Translations under genes and position numbers: made by a program
The notes under the pieces: generated by a model
The model's input: only the letters and a program-made list of their open reading frames with translations
What the model was told of the DNA's origin: nothing
Database searches by the model: none
Source of the DNA: Actinomadura violacea
GTDB taxonomy: Bacteria > Actinomycetota > Actinomycetes > Streptosporangiales > Streptosporangiaceae
Direction: 5' to 3'
NCBI RefSeq assembly: GCF_017573465.1
Contig: NZ_JAGEPF010000004.1
Coordinates: forward strand, 368,807-432,806
DNA: 64,000 bases
Part shown: positions 25,739 through 34,998 of the stretch, in pieces
Numbering within the stretch: position 1 is the first letter of the stretch
How the letters are laid out: each line of letters begins with the position of its first letter

Positions 25739-27196
25739 ATGGCGCACAGCGTGGTGATCATCGGTAGCGGGTTCGGCGGGATCGGCATGGCGATCCGGCT
25801 GCGGGAGGCCGGCGTCCGGGACGTGGTGATCCTGGAGAAGGCGGACGACCTCGGCGGCACCTGGCGCGACAACACCTACCCCGGCGCCGCCTGCGACGTC
25901 CCGTCCCACCTGTACTCGTTCTCGTTCGAGCGCAAGACGGACTGGACGCGCCGGTTCCCGCCGCAGCCGGAGATCCTGGAGTACCTGCGGCACTGCGCCC
26001 GCAAGTACGGCGTGCTGGAGACGATCCGGTTCGGCACCGAGGTCACCGAGGCGCGGTTCGACGAGGACGCGGCGCTGTGGCGGGTGTCCACGACGACCGG
26101 CGGGCTGGACGCGCGGGTGCTGGTGTCGGCGTGCGGGCAGCTGAACCGGCCCGCGCTGCCACCTGTCGAGGGCCGCGAGACGTTCGCCGGCGCGAGCTTC
26201 CACTCCTCCCGCTGGGACCACGGCAGCGACCTGCGCGGCAAGCGGGTCGCGCTGGTCGGGACGGGCGCGAGCGCGATCCAGATCGTCCCGGAGATCGCGC
26301 GGGAGGCGGCGGAGCTGCGGCTGTTCCAGCGGTCCGCGCCCTACGTGATCGACAAGCCGGACCGGCCGTACCGGGCGTGGGAGAAGGCGGTCCTGAAGGC
26401 GGTGCCCGGCGCGTACGCGCTGAGCCGCGCGCGGATCTACGCGATGTTCGAGTCGCGGGCCCTCGGCTTCGTGAAGTACCCGAAGCTGATGGGGCTGATG
26501 GAGAAGGGCTTCCGCAAGCACCTGGAGGAGCAGGTCGCCGATCCGGCGCTGCGCGGCCGGCTCGTCCCCGGGTACCGGATGGGATGCAAGCGGATCCTGC
26601 TGTCCGACACCTACTATCCGGCGCTGGGCAGGCCGAACGTGGACCTGGTCACCGACCCGATCGAGCGCGTCACGCCGTCCGGCGTCGCGACCGCGGGCGA
26701 GCACTACGACGCGGACGTGATCGTCTACGCGACCGGGTTCCGGTCCACCGACTTCCTGTCCCCGATGAAGATCGTCGGACGGGACGGGCGGGAGCTGAAC
26801 GAGGCGTGGCGGGACGGCGCGCAGGCGCACCTCGGCATCACCGTCAGCGGCTTCCCGAACCTGTTCCTGCTGTACGGGCCGTACACCAACCTCGGCCACA
26901 ACTCGATCATCTACATGCTGGAGTCGCAGTTCCGGTACGTGCTGGGCTGCGTGGAGGCGCTGCGCCGCCACGGCCTGGACTGGATCGACGTCAAACCGGA
27001 CGTGCAGGACGCGTTCACCCGCGAGATGCGGGAGCGGCTGCGCTCCACGGTGTGGGAGGCGGGCTGCAAGAGTTGGTACATGACGGCGGACGGCAAGGTC
27101 GTCAACAACTGGCCCGGCTTCACCTTCGCCTACCGCAACGCGACCCGGCGCCCCGACCCGCGCCACTTCACGGTGCGGCGAGCTACCGTCCGGTAG
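25739..27196 (+). CDS. flavin-containing monooxygenase (Baeyer-Villiger type)
   Basis: A 485-residue FAD/NADPH monooxygenase. FAD site GSGFGGIG (residues 9-16); Baeyer-Villiger fingerprint F149-x-G151-x3-H155-x3-W159-D; NADPH site GTGASAIQ (174-181); YATGF near residue 336. Such enzymes insert oxygen next to ketones or oxidise heteroatoms. ATG 25739 is chosen at the start of the Rossmann fold. The SDR gene 24 bp downstream may work with it: the alcohol is oxidised to a ketone, then to an ester. That pairing is common but here is inference, as the SDR has its own promoter. Confidence 0.92.
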   Translation: MAHSVVIIGSGFGGIGMAIRLREAGVRDVVILEKADDLGGTWRDNTYPGAACDVPSHLYSFSFERKTDWTRRFPPQPEILEYLRHCARKYGVLETIRFGTEVTEARFDEDAALWRVSTTTGGLDARVLVSACGQLNRPALPPVEGRETFAGASFHSSRWDHGSDLRGKRVALVGTGASAIQIVPEIAREAAELRLFQRSAPYVIDKPDRPYRAWEKAVLKAVPGAYALSRARIYAMFESRALGFVKYPKLMGLMEKGFRKHLEEQVADPALRGRLVPGYRMGCKRILLSDTYYPALGRPNVDLVTDPIERVTPSGVATAGEHYDADVIVYATGFRSTDFLSPMKIVGRDGRELNEAWRDGAQAHLGITVSGFPNLFLLYGPYTNLGHNSIIYMLESQFRYVLGCVEALRRHGLDWIDVKPDVQDAFTREMRERLRSTVWEAGCKSWYMTADGKVVNNWPGFTFAYRNATRRPDPRHFTVRRATVR

Positions 27197-27207
27197 CCGC
27201 CGGGTCC

Positions 27208-27213
27208 TAGGCT
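27208..27213 (+). promoter_or_regulatory. -10 box of leaderless SDR promoter
   Basis: TAGGCT, 7 nt, then ATG 27221, with no RBS. The SDR therefore probably has its own leaderless transcript as well as read-through from the monooxygenase. Confidence 0.6.
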
Positions 27214-27220
27214 CGGGGGC

Positions 27221-27988
27221 ATGCCGACCGCCTTCATCACGGGAGCGACCGCGGGCATCGGCGCCGCGTTCGCGCGCCGCCTCGCCTCCGACGGGTTCGA
27301 CCTGGTCCTGCTGGCCCGCGACACCGAGCGGCTGGAGCGCGCCGCCGCCGGGCTGCGCGAGCGGTACGGGGTGCGCGCCGAGACGCTGACCGCCGACCTC
27401 GCCACCGAGGCGGGGCTCGCCGCCGCCGAGGAGCGCGTCCGCAAGGACGTCGACCTGCTGGTCAACAACGCGGGGTTCGGCCACCACGGCGTGTTCCTCG
27501 ACGTGCCGGTGGCGGACGAGATCACGATGCTGCGGGTGCACTGCGAGGCCGTCCTGCGGCTGACGCACGCGGCGCTGCCCGGGATGCTGGAGCGGGGCCG
27601 CGGCGGCGTCGTCAACGTCGCGTCGGTCGCGGCGTTCGCCACGCGCGGCACCTACGGGGCGTCCAAGGCGTGGGTCGTCAACTTCAGCCAGGGCGTGGCC
27701 GCCGACATCCGGCGCCGCTCGCGCGGGCGCGTCCGGGTGATGGCGCTGTGCCCCGGTTACACCCACACCGAGTTCCACCAGCGCGCGAACATGGACATGT
27801 CCGGGCTGCCGGAGTTCATGTGGCTGCGGGACACCGACGTCGTGGACGCGGCGCTGCGCGACCTGCGGCGCGGCACGCAGGTCAGCGTGCCCGGCGCGCA
27901 GTACAAGGCGATCGTGGGGCTCAGCCGGCTGGTGCCGCGCGGGCTGGTCGCGCGGCTGTCGTCCGACACGGGACGTCACTACGATTGA
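27221..27988 (+). CDS. SDR-family oxidoreductase
   Basis: A 255-residue classical short-chain dehydrogenase. Cofactor motif TGATAGIG (residues 7-14), NNAG (86-89), catalytic serine in VNVASVAAF and YGASK (Y-x3-K). The residues after the second strand (LARDTERL) fit NADP preference. It reduces or oxidises a carbonyl/alcohol; the substrate is unknown. Starts 24 bp after the monooxygenase stop. Confidence 0.92.
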   Translation: MPTAFITGATAGIGAAFARRLASDGFDLVLLARDTERLERAAAGLRERYGVRAETLTADLATEAGLAAAEERVRKDVDLLVNNAGFGHHGVFLDVPVADEITMLRVHCEAVLRLTHAALPGMLERGRGGVVNVASVAAFATRGTYGASKAWVVNFSQGVAADIRRRSRGRVRVMALCPGYTHTEFHQRANMDMSGLPEFMWLRDTDVVDAALRDLRRGTQVSVPGAQYKAIVGLSRLVPRGLVARLSSDTGRHYD

Positions 27989-28111
27989 TCAAGTAGTCAA
28001 GCGTCACGGGCTTGTCACGCCGAGTCGGAGACGGCATGTTGGACATCCGGCGGTTCTCAGGCGCGCGGAACCCCGGTTCCGCCCGCCCGCACTCCGCCGA
28101 GAGGTCCCTTG

Positions 28112-29068
28112 ATGGGTCACGACCTGGGTTACGCCGCCCTCGCTCTGATCGCGACCACCGTCTACTACATCGCCTTCCTCGTCTTCCGTGTCTCCGCGCG
28201 CCGGATGGAGCCGCTGAGGGGAAGCCGCCCGTTCCGCGTCGCCCGGCTCATGCTCACCGACCCGGTGTGGCTGGGCGGCGGGCTGCTGCTGTTCCTCGGC
28301 CTCGGCTACGAGGTGGTGGCGTTCCAGCAGATGCCGCTCGCCGTCGCGCAGCCGATCTTCGCCGTCAGCCTGGTGTTCCTCGTCGGGTACGCCGTGTGGT
28401 TCCTCGGCGAGCGGCTCAGCGTCCGGGAGTGGGCCAGCGTCGCGCTGTTCGTGCTGGCGACCGTGCTGATCGGGCTGTCGGCGACCGGCGACGGCACGCC
28501 GGAGGCCAAGGCCACGCTGCTCGGCACGCTCCGGACGCCCTGGACGATGCTGGCGATCTGCGCGCCCGCCGTGGTCATCGCCGGGCTGGTGTGGCTGGTC
28601 GGGGACCGGCGCGCCGGCGGCCGGCACGCACGCAAGCTCGCGGGGGTCGCCTACGGCATCGGCGCGGGCGCCTGCGCGGGGCTCGCCGAGGCCGGCATCC
28701 GCGGGATCTCGCTGGTGTACGCCGACACCGGCAGCCTGCGCGCCGTCCTGGAGTCGGCGTACCCGTACCTGACGCTCGGGCTGGCCGCGATCGCGCTCGG
28801 GCAGCTGCAGATCGCGCTGCAGCGGTGCCGCGTCGCGATCGTCGCGGTCGTGCTGACCGTCATCGGCCGCACCTACCTCATAGTCAGCAGCACCGTCCTG
28901 TTCGGCGAGGAGTGGCCCCGCGACGCGCTGCCGTTCCTGCTGCGCGCGGGCGGGTTCGTGCTGGCGCTGGTCGCGCTGGTGACGTTCCCCCGCTACGAGG
29001 AGCCCGGCGCCACCGGGGCCCTGCCCCAGCGGGCCGCTCGCCGGAAAGGCGTGCGCGCTCTCCCTTGA
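28112..29068 (+). CDS. DMT-superfamily (EamA-like) membrane protein
   Basis: A 318-residue protein with about nine or ten hydrophobic helices in two repeats, as in the drug/metabolite transporter superfamily. The first helix is YAALALIATTVYYIAFLVF, and VAFQQMPLAVAQPIFAVSL resembles the EamA helix that lines the path. ATG 28112 is preferred with GAGAGG at 28099-28104 upstream; TTG 28109 is adjacent. Substrate cannot be predicted. The 123-bp gap before it shows no clear terminator or promoter beyond short inverted segments. Confidence 0.75.
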   Translation: MGHDLGYAALALIATTVYYIAFLVFRVSARRMEPLRGSRPFRVARLMLTDPVWLGGGLLLFLGLGYEVVAFQQMPLAVAQPIFAVSLVFLVGYAVWFLGERLSVREWASVALFVLATVLIGLSATGDGTPEAKATLLGTLRTPWTMLAICAPAVVIAGLVWLVGDRRAGGRHARKLAGVAYGIGAGACAGLAEAGIRGISLVYADTGSLRAVLESAYPYLTLGLAAIALGQLQIALQRCRVAIVAVVLTVIGRTYLIVSSTVLFGEEWPRDALPFLLRAGGFVLALVALVTFPRYEEPGATGALPQRAARRKGVRALP

Positions 29069-29073
29069 TCCCA

Positions 29074-29079
29074 TAGATT
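29074..29079 (+). promoter_or_regulatory. -10 box of leaderless protease promoter
   Basis: TAGATT, 6 nt, then ATG 29086 and no RBS, matching the leaderless pattern seen elsewhere in the window. Confidence 0.6.
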
Positions 29080-29085
29080 GCCGAA

Positions 29086-29913
29086 ATGGCCCTTACGTCC
29101 CCCTCGCCGCGGGGTGCGGCCGCCCGGGCCCCCCGGGCCCGCACCCGGCGGGCGAGACCAGGCCGGGTCCCCGGCACGGCCGCGCTCGCGGCCGTCGCCC
29201 TCGGCGCCGCCCTCCTGCCCCTCGCCGCCTCCCCCGCGTCCGCCGTCGTCGGCGGCGCGCCCGCCTCCGCCGCCTCCTACCCGTGGCTCGCCGCCGTCGG
29301 CTCGCCGGTGTTCTTCGTCCGCCCGGCCGGCCAGTTCTGCGGCGGCGTCCTCATCAAGCCCGACCAGCTGCTGACCGCCGGGCACTGCGTGTCGGTGCTG
29401 CGCGGGGTGCCCGGCCTGCTGAACGTCACCTTCGGCCGCGACGACCTGTCCGGCCAGGGCGGCGAGAGCGTGCAGGTCAAGTCCGTGAAGCTGCACCCGG
29501 AGTACAGCGAGACCTCGTTCAAGGGCGAGACGGTCAGCCACCACGACCTGGCCCTGCTCACCCTGGCGCGGCGCGTGGACCGGCCGACCGTCGCGCTCGG
29601 CTCCCCGGGGTCCGCGACGTCCGGGGTCGTGGCCGGATGGGGCACCACGTCCGAGTCGGACTGGTTCAACACGCGGCTGCGCTCCGCGCAGGTCCCGCTG
29701 CCGGGCGACGCGGCCTGCAAGAAGGCGTACGGCGGGTCCTACGACGCGTCCGACATGGCGTGCGCCGGGTCGCCGAAGGCCGACACCTGCCAGTTCGACA
29801 GCGGCGGCCCGCTGATCGCGGGCGGACGCGTCGTCGCCCTCACCTCCTGGGCCTACGGTTGCGCCAAGCCGGGCTATCCCGGCGTCTACACGCGCGTCAC
29901 CGACCTTCCCTGA
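29086..29913 (+). CDS. secreted trypsin-like S1A serine protease
   Basis: A 275-residue secreted protease. Arg-rich n-region and hydrophobic core (residues 20-52), then the mature start VVGG near 54. Triad: His100 (TAGHC), Asp154 (SHHDLALL), Ser239 (DSGGP). Asp233 sits at chymotrypsin position 189, so cleavage after Arg/Lys is expected. Two oddities: position 193, normally the oxyanion-hole glycine, is Phe237 (CQFDSGGP), and the protein ends at YTRVTDLP, about a dozen residues short of the usual C-terminal helix. The stop lies in a 20-bp tandem repeat, suggesting the end was remodelled. Activity may be altered. Confidence 0.88.
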   Translation: MALTSPSPRGAAARAPRARTRRARPGRVPGTAALAAVALGAALLPLAASPASAVVGGAPASAASYPWLAAVGSPVFFVRPAGQFCGGVLIKPDQLLTAGHCVSVLRGVPGLLNVTFGRDDLSGQGGESVQVKSVKLHPEYSETSFKGETVSHHDLALLTLARRVDRPTVALGSPGSATSGVVAGWGTTSESDWFNTRLRSAQVPLPGDAACKKAYGGSYDASDMACAGSPKADTCQFDSGGPLIAGGRVVALTSWAYGCAKPGYPGVYTRVTDLP

Positions 29914-29943
29914 CCTCCACCGTCCTTCCCTGCCCTCCACCGT
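29904..29943. repeat. two 20-bp tandem copies at the protease stop
   Basis: Copies at 29904-29923 and 29924-29943 differ by one base; the first contains the TGA stop of the protease, where the second has TGC. A partial third copy follows. Confidence 0.8.
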
Positions 29944-30005
29944 CCTCCGGCCGGAAGCGGGCACCGGTTGGCATCCGCCGCCTGCCTCCGGCGATGCTGT
30001 GACCC

Positions 30006-30914
30006 ATGCGCGTATTGGTGACGGGGGCGGCGGGCTACATCGGGTACGCGGTCGCGCGGCGGCTGGTGGCGGCGGGCCACGAGGTCGACGGGCTGACGCG
30101 GCGGGACGCGGCGCTCCCCGACGGGGTGCGGCCCGTCCGCGGCGACGTCCTCGACCCGGGCTCGCTGCCGTCCGGGCCGTATGACGGGGTGTGCCATCTC
30201 GCGGCGCTGACCCGCGTCCGCGAATCGTTCCAGGAACCGCTGCGCTTCTTCACCGCCAACGTGCAGGGCACCGTCAACGTGCTGCGGGCCGCCGAGGGCG
30301 CCCGCGTGGTGTTCGGGTCGACCGCCGCCGTGTACGGGACGCCCGAGCGGCAGCCGATCCCCGAGACCGAGGCGCCCGCGCCGTCCAACCCGTACGGGGC
30401 GTCGAAGCTGGCCGCCGAGCAGGCCGTCCGGTACCACGCCCGGACCGGCGCGATCGGCGCGGTCGTGCTGCGGACGTTCAACGTCGCCGGCTCGGTCGAC
30501 GGACGGCCCGACCCCGACGAGACCCGGCTGATCCCGAAGGCGCTCGCGGTCGCCGCGGGCCGCGCGCCCCGGCTGGAGATCAACGGCGACGGGCGGGCCG
30601 TCCGCGAGTTCCTGCACGTGGACGATCTCGCCGCCGCCTACGCGGCCGCCCTGGAGGCGGTGGACCTCGGCGAGGACCGGGTCTACAACGTCGGCAGCGG
30701 CGCCGGGACGGCGGTCCACGAGGTCGTCGCGGCGGTGCAGGAGGTGACGGGACGGCCGGTGCCGACGCTGCGCCGCCCGCCGCAGCCGGAGCCGCCGGTG
30801 CTGGTCTGCGACGCAGCCGCGATCCGCGCCGAACTCGGCTGGCGGCCGGAGCGATCCGCCCTCCCGGAGATCATCCGGGGCTCGTGGGCCGCCCTGACCC
30901 GCGGGGACGGATAA
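30006..30914 (+). CDS. NAD-dependent sugar-nucleotide epimerase/dehydratase
   Basis: A 302-residue extended SDR similar to UDP-glucose 4-epimerase. NAD motif GAAGYIG (residues 7-13), serine in VVFGSTAAVYG and catalytic YGASK, then FNVAG and REFLHVDDLA, which are typical of the GalE/RmlB group. It should epimerise or modify an NDP-sugar for cell-wall or glycan synthesis; the exact sugar is uncertain. GATGCT lies 7 nt before ATG 30006 as a weak leaderless -10. Ends 10 bp before the groES start, with its stop inside the groES -10 box. Confidence 0.85.
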   Translation: MRVLVTGAAGYIGYAVARRLVAAGHEVDGLTRRDAALPDGVRPVRGDVLDPGSLPSGPYDGVCHLAALTRVRESFQEPLRFFTANVQGTVNVLRAAEGARVVFGSTAAVYGTPERQPIPETEAPAPSNPYGASKLAAEQAVRYHARTGAIGAVVLRTFNVAGSVDGRPDPDETRLIPKALAVAAGRAPRLEINGDGRAVREFLHVDDLAAAYAAALEAVDLGEDRVYNVGSGAGTAVHEVVAAVQEVTGRPVPTLRRPPQPEPPVLVCDAAAIRAELGWRPERSALPEIIRGSWAALTRGDG

Positions 30915-30917
30915 ACT
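30912..30917 (+). promoter_or_regulatory. -10 box of leaderless groES-like promoter
   Basis: TAAACT, 7 nt, then GTG 30925. The TAA is also the stop codon of the epimerase gene. Confidence 0.6.
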
Positions 30918-30924
30918 CTCCAGC

Positions 30925-31245
30925 GTGTCCGACCCGAAGTTCGAAGTCCAGATGCTGCACGACCGTGTCATGATCAGAGTCGAGAAGGACGCCGGCGAGC
31001 GCCGCAGCACCTCCGGCATCGTGATCCCCGCGACCGTCGAGCAGGCCAACCGGCTGGTGTGGGGCGAGGTCTGCGGGGTCGGCCACCACGTCCGGACCGT
31101 CAAGGTCGGCGACCGCGTCCTGTTCCACCCCGGCGACCAGTACGAGGTCGAGATACAGGGCGAGAACTACCTCGTCATGCGCGAGCGGGACCTGCACGCC
31201 GTCGCCAACGAGCGTCCCGAGCACGGCACCGGCCTCTACCTGTAG
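30925..31245 (+). CDS. orphan GroES-type co-chaperonin
   Basis: A 106-residue GroES-fold protein: LHDRVMIRVEKD, a Ser/Thr-containing mobile loop (RRSTSGIVIP), GEVCGVG, VKVGDRVLFHPGDQYEVEIQGENYLVMRERDL. The mobile loop retains the hydrophobic IVI that docks on GroEL. No groEL is nearby, so it is not the main groESL operon; such extra co-chaperonins are frequent in actinomycetes and may work with a distant GroEL paralogue. It has a slightly long C-terminal tail (ANERPEHGTGLYL). No HrcA CIRCE element is seen upstream, so heat control as in groESL is not supported. Confidence 0.88.
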   Translation: MSDPKFEVQMLHDRVMIRVEKDAGERRSTSGIVIPATVEQANRLVWGEVCGVGHHVRTVKVGDRVLFHPGDQYEVEIQGENYLVMRERDLHAVANERPEHGTGLYL

Positions 31246-31252
31246 CGACGAG

Positions 31253-31292
31253 CGGCGGGGCACCGGACGGTTCGCCGTCCCGTGCCCCGCCG
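31253..31292. terminator. bidirectional terminator with TTCG loop
   Basis: About 18 paired bases (arms 31253-31270 and 31275-31292) with a single internal C-C mismatch and a TTCG tetraloop, located between the convergent groES-like and GH89 genes. Confidence 0.85.
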
Positions 31293-31307
31293 TCCGATCG
31301 GCCCGGG

Positions 31308-34300
31308 TCAGGTCTTCGCGACGGGGGTGCCGTAGACGCTGACCTCGGTGAGGTGGAAGGTGAAGTTGGCGGTGTTGCCGAGGCCGACGACGCGGATGTA
31401 GCGGGCCTTCGCCTCGGTGTTCATGGTGTCGCCCGCGTCCGTGGCGGGGGCGGGACCGTTGCGGCCGCCGAGGGTGGACCAGTGCTCGCCGTCGAGGCTG
31501 CCCTCCAGCCGGTAGGTGTAGTAGCGGGTGCCGTCGACGTAGTTGCGGACGTTGACGCGCGACACCGCGTTGACGGCGCCGAGGTCGACGCGCCACCACG
31601 TCTCGCCGTAGGTCAGCTGCCCGCCCCAGTACGGCGAGTTCGCGCGGCTGCCGTCGTTGGCGGCCTCCGGCGGCCGCCCGGACTCCGACGACAGCGCCGT
31701 GACCGGCTTGCGCAGGCTCTGCAGCTGGTCCCCGGACCCGTCGCGCGAGGTGTCGGACGCGGCCGTGATGCCGCCGCCGAAGACGGCGATCGCCTCCTGC
31801 CCGGTGTGCCGGTTCACCGCGCTCGCGAACATGCCGACGTCCTGGGAGCCGGACGCGCCGGACACCTTCCCGGAGCCGACCACGTTCCAGTTCTCGCCGT
31901 CGGAGCTGCACGAGCCCGTCATGCGGTCGCCGTCCCTGCCGAGCCGCACCCGGACGTCGCCCGCGGTGAAGCCGCCGACCTCGGTGACGTGGTCGAGCCG
32001 GCCGTCGCCGTCGGCGTCGTAGGAGAACACGCAGCCGTGCTCGGGCGTGACGGCGATGTTGGCGTACCCGCCGGTCCCGGCCTTGGCCAGGTCGTTGGAG
32101 GCGACCAGGCCGGCCCGGGAGTAGGGCGACGCGCCGTCCATCCGGATCACCTTGGTGGAGACCGCGTTCCCGGAGGTGAGCGCGCCGGCGCGGTAGACGG
32201 TCGCGAACTGGTTCGTGGCGCCCCAGACGTCCTCGCCGCCGGCGGCGATCCCGATCGTGTCGCCGTTCTGCGAGTACTCGGCGGGGGCGGAGGCGGCCGT
32301 CTTGTAGGGCGCGCCGATCGTGCTCCCGCCGACCATGAGCAGGGAGTGCGCGCTCGCCCGTTCGGACCCGCCCTTGCCGCTGCGCCAGGAGACGGTGCCG
32401 TCCAGGCCGGGCAGCGCGCCGGGCTCGGCGCCGGCGGGGCGGTCACCGTCCACGTCGAGGTGGCGGTGCCTCCGGGGCCGACGTCGCGGGCGCCGGAGCC
32501 GGCCGCCGGGCGGACGGTGTAGCCGCGCGGCGCCGACAGCGTGAACCGGACCCCGCCCGCCGCGCTCAGTGTCGACTCGTTGGTGAAGGTGGCGGTGACG
32601 CGGACGGTGCCGCCCGGCGTGATCCCCTTCCGGTCGGACGCGAGGGCCAGCGCACCGGCGGGCTCCTCCGCGACCCGCGCCGCCAGCTGGTAGGCGTCGC
32701 CGTGCGGACGGTCCGCGTAGCGGGTGCCCGCGTGGGCCCAGCTCTCCGCGACGGCCCGCCAGTCGATCTGCTTCGGCTGGGCGCCGGTGCGCATCGCGCG
32801 CTTCAGCTCGTCGAAGAACATCGTCCAGCGCTCGGCGTAGTAGCCGCCGACCAGGCCGTTGACCTCGCGGCGCGCGTAGTCCTGCAGTCCCGGGCTCTCG
32901 GTCTGCCACAGCGTGACGAGCGACTTGAGGTCGTAGTCGAGGGCCGCGGCCTCCTTGCGGTCCGCGGCCTGCCGGGCCGCCTCGCTCTGCCAGGTGCCGA
33001 GCAGGAAGTTCGGGTCGGTGCCGAGGACCCGGTCCATGAGCCCGATCTCCGACGTCCACCGGCCCGTCAGCCGCTCGAAGGCGGCCTGGTCGCCGTCCTC
33101 GTAGGCGGCGCGGATCTTCGGCAGCAGCGCCCGGCTGCGGTTGGCGAGGACCTGCCGGGCGACGTCCACGAGGTCGTAGCGGTACGCGCCGGAGTGCCGT
33201 AGCCGCGGGTCGACCTGCAGAAGCTCGCGCAGCGCCTGCTCGAACTCCGCCGGGTCGTACTGGAGGGGCGTCCCGGTGTCGGTCAGGCTCGGCTGGTCGT
33301 CGAACAGGGCGGTGACGTGCCGGGTGTCCTTGCCCGCCGGCCACGCGTAGGCGGTGCGTCCGATGATCTTCCAGGCGGCGACGGCGTGCGGGTCGGCGGC
33401 GCCGTAGCGGGCCGCGGCGTACTCGGCGAGCCATGCGTCCATGTCGACCGGCGCGTCCTCCCACGGCATGTCGGTGAAGAACGCCGTCGCGGCCGGGTTG
33501 TTGTCGATGGCCTCGGGCATCAGCGCGATGCCGTTCAGCGCGCTGCCCGGTTTGGTGCGCATGGCGTGGAACTTCTCGTTCCACACGGTGAGCCCGGCGC
33601 CGATGTTCTGGTGGCCGCCGAAGTTCCAGATCGTGCCGAACGCGTACTGCGTGCCGAGGAAGTCCTTCTCGCGGTCGGTGACGCTCGGCTGCTCGGTGAG
33701 GCCGTCCACGATGAACATCCGCGACCGGTCGACGGCCTCCAGAGTCTCCTTGCGGGGATTGCTCTGCCAGCCGAGGATCACCCAGGTGGAGCCCGGGTGC
33801 GCGGCTTCGAGCGCGTCCTGGACGGCCTTGGACGCCGCGCCGACCGGCACCGATCCGGCCTTCCCGCCCTCGTGCAACAGGTCCATCTTGTACATGGTGC
33901 TCTGCCCGTACAGCTGGGTCTGCGCCTGGTAGAACGCCGCCGCGACCTTCCCGAACTCGGGCCCGGTCGGGTCGAGCCAGTCGGGGCGCTCTAGACCGTT
34001 CCACGTTCCCTGCGGGACGGTGTTGGCGCCCGGGTTGCGGGTCTCGAAGTCCGTCGGGACCGTCCCGTAGTAGCCGGGCAGGACGGGCGTGATGCCGAGT
34101 TCGCGGAGCCGGTCGACGATGCGCCGGGCGAGCGCCGCGCGCCGGTCGATCAGCTGCTGGGAGATCGGCGAGCCGGTGCAGCACATGTTCTGCAGCAGCC
34201 ACCACGCCTGGTGCGCCGGCTGCGGGATCCACTTGCGCATGTCCGCGGCGCTGTAGCCGAACCGCTGGAAGGCGCGCTCGTAGACGGCCTCCTGGCCCTC

Positions 34301-34882
34301 GTACACCAGCACCTCGTTGACGCCGTGCAGGGCGAGCGCGTCGATGCGGCGCTGCCACTCGTCCCAGCTCAGGTACGCGCCGGCGTAGCCCTCGTTGGTG
34401 TCGTTGAGCGCGAACCGGTGCGCGACCGAGGCGTCCTCCTCGATCGGCGCGGACGGCAGCGGGAGCCGCGCGGGCAGGTCGAGCTGCGCGCCGCCGATCG
34501 CGTAGTCGGCGTGCGCGACCTTGCGCAGGTACCAGCCGAAGCCGGTGAGCTGGACGGCCGGGGACGTCCCGGCGATCACCAGCCGGCCGCCGGAGCCGGA
34601 GATGCGGAACCGGTCGGCGCCGGTGCCCTTGCCGATCGTCTGCAGGGTGACCTGGGCGGCCCGTTGCCGGCCGAGGATCCGCTCAAGCACCTGAGCGGCG
34701 GGACCTGTCTGCGCCGCTTTCGCCGGAGCCGTCTTGGCGGCCGCAGGTGGCGCCGCCGCGGCGAACGGCACCACCAGTGCCGCCGCCATCGCGATGAGGA
34801 GCGCCCGGGGCCGAGCCCCGGCGGCGTGTCGTCTTCCCCGTGGTCTCGTCTGTCGTCTGTCCGGTCGCGGGCCCAACACCAT
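31308..34882 (-). CDS. secreted GH89 alpha-N-acetylglucosaminidase, frameshifted
   Basis: A NAGLU-type exo-glycosidase that removes terminal alpha-linked GlcNAc. Signal peptide at residues 1-48 (ALLIAMAAALVVPFAAA); NAGLU N-terminal, TIM-barrel (FALNDTNEGYAGAYLSWDEWQ, GYYGTVP, GWQSNP, WNFGGHQNIG) and helical C-terminal domains up to about residue 720; then a NEW3-like beta domain. There the frame breaks: at GGGG 32436-32439 one base is missing. Read as written, the frame continues to 32147 with an unrelated 95-residue tail (911 aa). Adding one base restores VTAPAGAEPG and continues through a beta domain and an F5/8-type carbohydrate-binding domain to 31308 (1191 aa). The catalytic part is intact, so the truncated product may still work. 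Divergent from a ROK regulator. Confidence 0.85.
32436..32439 (-). other. single-base frameshift in the GH89 gene
   Basis: A run of four G (C on the coding strand) where five would keep the frame. Total length with one base added is an exact 1192 codons. It may be a true mutation, a sequencing error in a homopolymer, or a slippery site giving a -1 shift. Confidence 0.85.
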
Positions 34883-34904
34883 GGCGGAACCTCCACCGCG
34901 CGGG

Positions 34905-34930
34905 GGTTTGTTAAAGTCCTTGAAATACCG
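34905..34930. promoter_or_regulatory. probable ROK operator
   Basis: An AT-rich imperfect palindrome centred on TTAAAG-tc-CTTGAA (34911-34924) in the GC-rich gap between the GH89 gene and the ROK gene. NagC/ROK operators typically have this AT-rich TTNNNG/CNNNAA form. Confidence 0.55.
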
Positions 34931-34998
34931 GGACGAAGTTCATAATCAGTGCGCGGGACCGTCCGGTCAAGGGGTCCGGACGATCTTTCGGAGGGGCG

